Under the pieces are notes generated by a model. The model was not told the origin of the DNA. It saw only the letters and a list, made by a program, of their open reading frames with translations, and did no database searches. Made by a program: the position numbers and the translations under genes. Positions 13,838 through 14,754 of a stretch of DNA of 14,754 bases are shown piece by piece (positions within the stretch are counted from its first letter, which is position 1; each line of letters starts with the position of its first letter). The stretch is from positions 46,921 through 61,674 of the forward strand of contig RQSC01001104.1 in the NCBI GenBank assembly GCA_013416795.1, read 5' to 3'. Origin of the DNA: Prasinococcaceae sp. CCMP 1430. Taxonomy: Eukaryota > Prasinodermophyta > Palmophyllophyceae > Prasinococcales > Prasinococcaceae.

Positions 13838-14644
13838 TCAAAGCTCGAGAGCCGCCTCGGCCGTGTACTCAAGCACGGCCAGCTCCTCCTCGGAATCGTT
13901 GGCCTCGTGGGCAGTCGCGCGCCTGCGGCGCTCGGCCTCGTCCAGCCCCCCCGCACAGCCCCTCTTGGTGGTCCTTCGCGGCCTCTCGCCAACATCAAAT
14001 TTGGCACCGTGGCGGCCGCGCTCTGCGAAGCCCATGCACCTCGCGTACTCCGCCAGCACGATGCTCGCTGCGACAGCGACGTTCAGGCTGGCCGTGCCAG
14101 CCCCGTACTGAGGGATGTACACTAGGCGGTCGCAGATGGCCAGTTCGTCATCGGAAAGCCCGTGCCCCTCGTTGCCGAGCAAGAAGGCAGTGCCGCCTGG
14201 CGGACCCCCGTCGCTGCAGGCGCAGCCGCGGGCTGCTGACCCGCCGTCCCGTCGCCATTCAAAATCGTACAGGTTGATCGCGCGCTCGTCAATCTCGACG
14301 CCGACAATCTCCACGCCGCGCCGCTCCTTGAGCTCCACCACAGCGTCATTGACAGAGGGAGCGTGGCCGACGCGAACGTACAGGTCGGAGCCGTGACTTC
14401 CGAACGTGTTGAACTCGCGGCTGCCGATGATGAACATGTCGCAGCTGAACGCCGCGCACGAGCGGATGAGCGTGCCAACATTGGCACGCTTGGTGACGTT
14501 GTGCACGAGGAGATACCCTCGCGGAGGCGCGGGAGGTGCTCCGCCACACCCGTCCGCCTCCTCATCACTCTGGCGCTCGTGCTGCAGCACCGCACCAGCC
14601 GCAGCCGCAGGCGCAGCGGCGGCGGCGGCATGCTCGGGCGCCAT
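13838..14644 (-). CDS. SpoU/TrmH-family (SPOUT) RNA 2'-O-methyltransferase
   Basis: The product has 268 residues from the first ATG. SpoU enzymes transfer a methyl group from S-adenosylmethionine to ribose 2'-OH in tRNA or rRNA, using a trefoil-knot fold and working as dimers. All three signature motifs are present: motif 1 NVTKRANVGTLIRSC (49-63, with N55 and R61), motif 2 FLLGNEGHGLSDDEL (155-169, with E159), and motif 3 VYIPQYGAGTASLNVAVAASIVLAEY (175-200, with N188). The catalytic residues look intact. The N-terminus is Ala-rich and the C-terminus has a basic then acidic extension of about 60 residues. The GAGTASLNVAVA form resembles the plant and algal SpoU proteins annotated only at family level, so the RNA substrate cannot be assigned. 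The frame has no stop between the ATG and the window edge, so a longer N-terminus is possible. Confidence 0.93.
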   Translation of the reverse strand: MAPEHAAAAAAPAAAAGAVLQHERQSDEEADGCGGAPPAPPRGYLLVHNVTKRANVGTLIRSCAAFSCDMFIIGSREFNTFGSHGSDLYVRVGHAPSVNDAVVELKERRGVEIVGVEIDERAINLYDFEWRRDGGSAARGCACSDGGPPGGTAFLLGNEGHGLSDDELAICDRLVYIPQYGAGTASLNVAVAASIVLAEYARCMGFAERGRHGAKFDVGERPRRTTKRGCAGGLDEAERRRRATAHEANDSEEELAVLEYTAEAALEL

Positions 14645-14703
14645 CCGCGCCGGCACGCCAGCGCACTGTCGCGTGCCGCACGCCGCAGCCCGGCCTCTCT
14701 CCT

Positions 14704-14735
14704 CCCCCTCCTCCCCCGCCCCCCTCGGCCCGCCC
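14704..14735 (-). promoter_or_regulatory. G-run tract upstream of the SpoU methyltransferase
   Basis: Five C-runs on the + strand (14704, 14713, 14719, 14729, 14733), which are G-runs on the coding strand, lie 60-90 nt before the ATG. This is the same arrangement as before the other genes. The tract could also be coding, because the upstream frame is open. Confidence 0.4.
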
Positions 14736-14754
14736 TCCTCGCTGCCGCCGCGCA

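Noticed and set aside
1-14754. Bacterial origin, suggested by NusG, SpoU and a hybrid histidine kinase
   Set aside because: GT-AG introns restore protein family sequence at four junctions, and RABGGTB, DCN1 and an HDEL-tailed PLA2 are eukaryotic; there are no operons or ribosome-binding sites.
1-14754. CRISPR array, insertion sequence, tRNA, rRNA or viral gene
   Set aside because: No regular spaced repeats, transposase motifs, tRNA-like T-loop contexts with cloverleaf pairing, or viral hallmark proteins were found by eye.

Overview
The window is nuclear DNA from a GC-rich, gene-dense eukaryote, most likely a phototrophic microalga. A haptophyte or a pelagophyte/other stramenopile would fit, but the sequence alone does not settle it. 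Eukaryotic origin is shown by short GT-AG introns of 124-170 nt in two genes and by eukaryote-only families (Rab geranylgeranyltransferase beta, a DCN1/DCUN1 neddylation factor, a group XII-type secretory phospholipase A2). An organelle is implied by a bacterial-type NusG split by spliceosomal introns and by an OPR/RAP-type RNA-binding protein. Several long reading frames open at GTG or TTG; I placed starts at the first in-frame ATG instead.

Layout. Positions 1-2172 hold no gene I can recognise: degenerate period-4 repeats, a GC hairpin and a 46-nt purine/G-run tract. Eight genes then follow in strict alternation of strand: (1) + coiled-coil protein of unknown function, 2173-3705; (2) - DCN1-like protein, three exons, 3839-4778; (3) + RABGGTB, 5487-6539; (4) - group XII-like PLA2 ending in HDEL, 6566-7300; (5) + membrane hybrid histidine kinase, 7669-9954; (6) - RAP-domain protein, 9981-11741; (7) + NusG-type KOW protein, three exons, 12507-13649; (8) - SpoU/TrmH methyltransferase, 13838-14644.

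The genes form four convergent pairs. Two of the pairs leave exactly 26 nt between stop codons, so their 3' UTRs must overlap or be minimal. The pairs are separated by three divergent spacers (708, 368 and 765 nt). Each divergent spacer has a relatively AT-rich middle. G-runs on the coding strand lie towards the + gene in all three, and G-runs for the - gene (C-runs on +) lie towards the - gene in two; the DCN1 side of the first spacer is weak. This looks like a bidirectional promoter with GC-skewed leaders.

The genes do not form one pathway. They cover Rab prenylation, cullin neddylation, ER lipid or lipid-binding function, two-component signalling, organellar RNA metabolism, organellar transcription and RNA methylation. 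The most unusual gene is the PLA2. It has a secretory N-terminus, the full cysteine framework of the group XII family, glycine where the calcium-binding Asp49 should be, and a C-terminal ER-retrieval signal.
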